Below are positions 13,401 to 14,630 of a stretch of DNA of 14,630 nt, in pieces (position 1 is the stretch's first letter; the number at the start of each line of letters is the position of its first letter). The translations under genes and the position numbers were made by a program. Below the pieces are notes generated by a model. The model made no database searches and was not told the DNA's origin. It saw only the letters and a program-made list of their open reading frames with translations. This DNA is from JBBSEZ01 sp038239195 (GTDB lineage: Bacteria > Planctomycetota > Planctomycetia > Gemmatales > Gemmataceae), in assembly GCA_038239195.1 (NCBI GenBank), contig JBBSEZ010000248.1, forward strand, positions 1 through 14,630. Direction: 5' to 3'.

Positions 13401-14630
13401 CTTGCCGCCGGGCGCCCGCCCGCTGTCGGACCGTCGCTATCGCCGTCTGCCCGGGCCGGGCGAGGGCCCGGTGGTCCCGGCGCGTCAGCCCGGCGACCTG
13501 TTCCGGCTAACGGCGGCGCTGCCCCCGCCGTGGCCGCGCCCCGACGACCGGGCCGAGCGCCGGCAGGCGCTCGCCGACGCCGCAGCGAGCCTGCGCGCCG
13601 GCCGTGCGGGCCAGCAACTGCCGCTGCGCGCCGTCGTCGAGGAGGTGGCGTTCACCTACCTGAAAAAGGCCCACCCGCTGGTCATCGACACCGTCGCCTT
13701 GCGCGAGGCACAGGCCGGGCCGGGGCTGAAGTTGCGCGTGCGGGCGCCGGCCTCGCCCGACGACCGGGCGATGCCCTGGGAGCAGGGCGGGCTGGTAGCG
13801 CTGGCGGCGCGTTCGGGCGTGTTGCTGACCAGCCGGCAGCAGGCCGAACTGTGGCGGGCCGGGGGGAAGGAGGAGCTCTCGGTCGATCTCGAGTTGGCCG
13901 TCGCCGAGGCGGCGGCGTGGGGCCAATCGCCCTCGGGGCGCTTCCTGGCGACGCTCGACTGGCTGCACGCCTCTTCCGCGGACGGCGAGGAGCTGGCGCG
14001 ACGTTCCTCGGCGCTGTTCGACCTGGCCGGCGCCCGGACCAACTGGACGGAATGGGCCCCCGTGGCGGGCACTCCGGAGGATGCGGCCCTGGTGGTGGTG
14101 CGGCGCGGACCAGTCGTGGGGGCGGGGGCGGCCCTGGCCGCGCTGCTCGTCCTGGCCCTGTTCGCGCTGCGCAAGGCGGGAGCGCGACCTCGCCTGGCCT
14201 TCGTACTGCTATGGCTTGCGGTGGCGGGCCTGGGGCTGCTCTGGCTGCCCGTCGCGCTCCAGGACCTGGCGTGGTGGCCGCTGCTCAGCGCGGCCGGCGC
14301 GTCCCTGGGGTGGTATCTCCTGTGGGCGCGTGGGGCGAGCGCCGGCACCCCGGCCAGGCATCGCTCCGGCACAGTCCGCACCGTGGCCCGCGCCGGCGCC
14401 GTGGCGAGCGCCTTGGCCGGGTTGCTGGCGCTGGGGGCGCTGGTGGGCCGGGGGCAGCCGGCCGCGCCCGCGTTCACGCCCGTGTACCTGGTGCCCGGGC
14501 CGGGAGGGGCGGCGGACAAGCAGTCGGTCCTGGTGCCGCCGGCGCTGCTCGCGAAGCTGGAGGCGCTGGCCCGGCCGCCGATCGCGCCGCCCCACCGCCC
14601 CCGGCGGCCCCGCGCGCCCGCCGAGGGCCC
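10453..14630 (+). CDS. Giant exported beta-rich protein with membrane segments (paralogue 2, partial)
   Basis: The frame from ATG 10453 is open for 1392 codons to the window edge, with no stop in view. GGAGG at 10440-10444 is 8 nt upstream. Residues 1-30 form a signal peptide (AMLLLCGSLLAALLLPTAPGRA). A long beta-rich exported region follows, then membrane segments near 1220-1239, 1248-1269, 1274-1292 and 1313-1332. Arg/Lys-rich loops after the first and third suggest the chain returns outside after the fourth, so the visible Pro/Arg-rich end belongs to a further exported part beyond the window. Blocks collinear with paralogue 1 are residues 163-201 (GEQT...LRLP...LDLP), 770-783 (VPL...MEG) and 877-985 (ending RRWRLP). 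No catalytic motif was recognised. The two giant proteins probably act together at the cell envelope, which is inference from adjacency and shared plan. Confidence 0.92.
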   Translation, partial: MKPTRASAMLLLCGSLLAALLLPTAPGRADEKDDRADPVPLRRLLLSGEQLGAELKRVGAGVLVRLPRADFEARVRRAALGKKARPPRLVEARYSAKLKNDALEGMAQWKVVAPGPVPALLELQPAGQLFNLALTKQPRWENRDAHLAEFEGRGLALLVDQAGEQTVTAEWSARAEVRPEGLYVDLRLPSCAVASMELDLPAEQDVLPLDGALVSGPHLAESRARSTWKVACSGRGQVRLLVRRARGAGAPAPVVLAWLDTVQKLGREGLEATYSFRIEALHQGVRELTCECDPSLRPFEVTAPGLLNWAPVPGAPSRLLVRLREPLREGELIVRCLAPLSSRAEAPGTSKGPMAERDDKPVEWVSPGARLVGAVPRGESLEIWLHPGLRVTAWQPGGFRLTDVADVPGPQRALLRRLSLKGGGLGPAEGPPGRPPQRPSARLHAAGVDYRARQLAWWQFAGADTELTLQIAYEVSHGQLFQLPVLLPAGWEAESVVLNETGLLRNWNVRPEGKPGRGLLLVELHRPLAPRERGRPTLTVRLRPRKAGPIYHVPLPFPEAVPLGARFHEGALAIDFDEQAVEAEPRTSALAAEPEGEGPWGKTVPDYYYPYQGAAVAGSLVLRPRPPRLRVRASSEVFVASGRAAVEAHLLLEAEVGSPDTLDVLLSAAPAAPIPWSWRVESGRPGRASVGYRIRRAQRDLGAEARAALGVLAARDPLQAAVLLAARPPGTRWRVVLDRPLRAGQPLWLHASRKLEPAPTAGKEGPRWEVPLPSVLGAARMEGEVSLHLAGADLIQVETVGLREAPARSVGSRAGPGEARAATAWRTFRYASGPVALVLRGQALAGGRPTGPGAGAAIDRALLTTFVGADGETKHHFAFRVVGWPLRTLPLRLPSGARALAVGINGRWLERPAPVSTQPGEEGALKLPLPVVAGLGEAAHRFEVVYETAPPAGAGRWWSLWSKLEAPLPVLPMAPTVVERRWRLPPGARPLSDRRYRRLPGPGEGPVVPARQPGDLFRLTAALPPPWPRPDDRAERRQALADAAASLRAGRAGQQLPLRAVVEEVAFTYLKKAHPLVIDTVALREAQAGPGLKLRVRAPASPDDRAMPWEQGGLVALAARSGVLLTSRQQAELWRAGGKEELSVDLELAVAEAAAWGQSPSGRFLATLDWLHASSADGEELARRSSALFDLAGARTNWTEWAPVAGTPEDAALVVVRRGPVVGAGAALAALLVLALFALRKAGARPRLAFVLLWLAVAGLGLLWLPVALQDLAWWPLLSAAGASLGWYLLWARGASAGTPARHRSGTVRTVARAGAVASALAGLLALGALVGRGQPAAPAFTPVYLVPGPGGAADKQSVLVPPALLAKLEALARPPIAPPHRPRRPRAPAEG

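Overview
This is a very GC-rich window with strongly GC-biased third codon positions. The mix of genes suggests a planctomycete, most likely a Gemmataceae-type genome. The pointers are QueA, a DUF4058-like protein, a Uma2 endonuclease, a SUKH/SMI1 protein, an orphan HicB, and two giant exported proteins of unknown function with C-terminal membrane anchors. The taxonomic call is inference; there is no rRNA or other marker gene to confirm it.

Left part (1-1892, + strand): queA, the tRNA queuosine enzyme, is followed through an ATGA overlap by a small protein that looks like a catalytically empty piece of a glycoside hydrolase family 2 protein. The two are probably translationally coupled.

Middle part (1893-5751): a patch of small accessory genes. 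Five run on the minus strand: a DUF4058-like protein (1999-2691), a three-pass membrane protein (3370-3741), a SMI1/KNR4 protein (3864-4379), a TPR-like protein (4510-5079) and a Uma2 endonuclease (5170-5751). Between the first two lies a plus-strand toxin-antitoxin remnant: an intact hicB followed by a hicA cut off after about 20 codons. The spacer before hicB holds a long perfect inverted repeat and a second, smaller one around the likely hicB promoter. The content (toxin-antitoxin debris, immunity-like SUKH and TPR proteins, Uma2) is typical of gene-poor, mobile or decaying accessory DNA.

Spacer 5752-6754: about 1 kb without a convincing gene. It holds a three-copy 44-bp tandem repeat, a hairpin repeat, and a TATAAT promoter facing right.

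Right part (6755-14630, + strand): two giant, collinear paralogues. The first (6755-10303, 1182 aa) starts with TTG behind AGGAGG. It has a signal peptide, a long beta-rich exported part and three C-terminal membrane segments. The second (10453 to beyond the window edge, at least 1392 codons) has the same plan with four membrane segments and further sequence after them. Matching blocks at the N-terminus, in the middle and before the membrane anchor appear in the same order in both. Their 149-bp junction contains two short tandem repeat arrays, a perfect hairpin, and a possible 42-codon repeat-peptide gene that has its own AAGGAGG site and a stop codon overlapping the ATG of the second giant gene. 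This pair and its junction are the best candidates here for an undescribed system, probably a cell-envelope one; no function can be read from the sequence.
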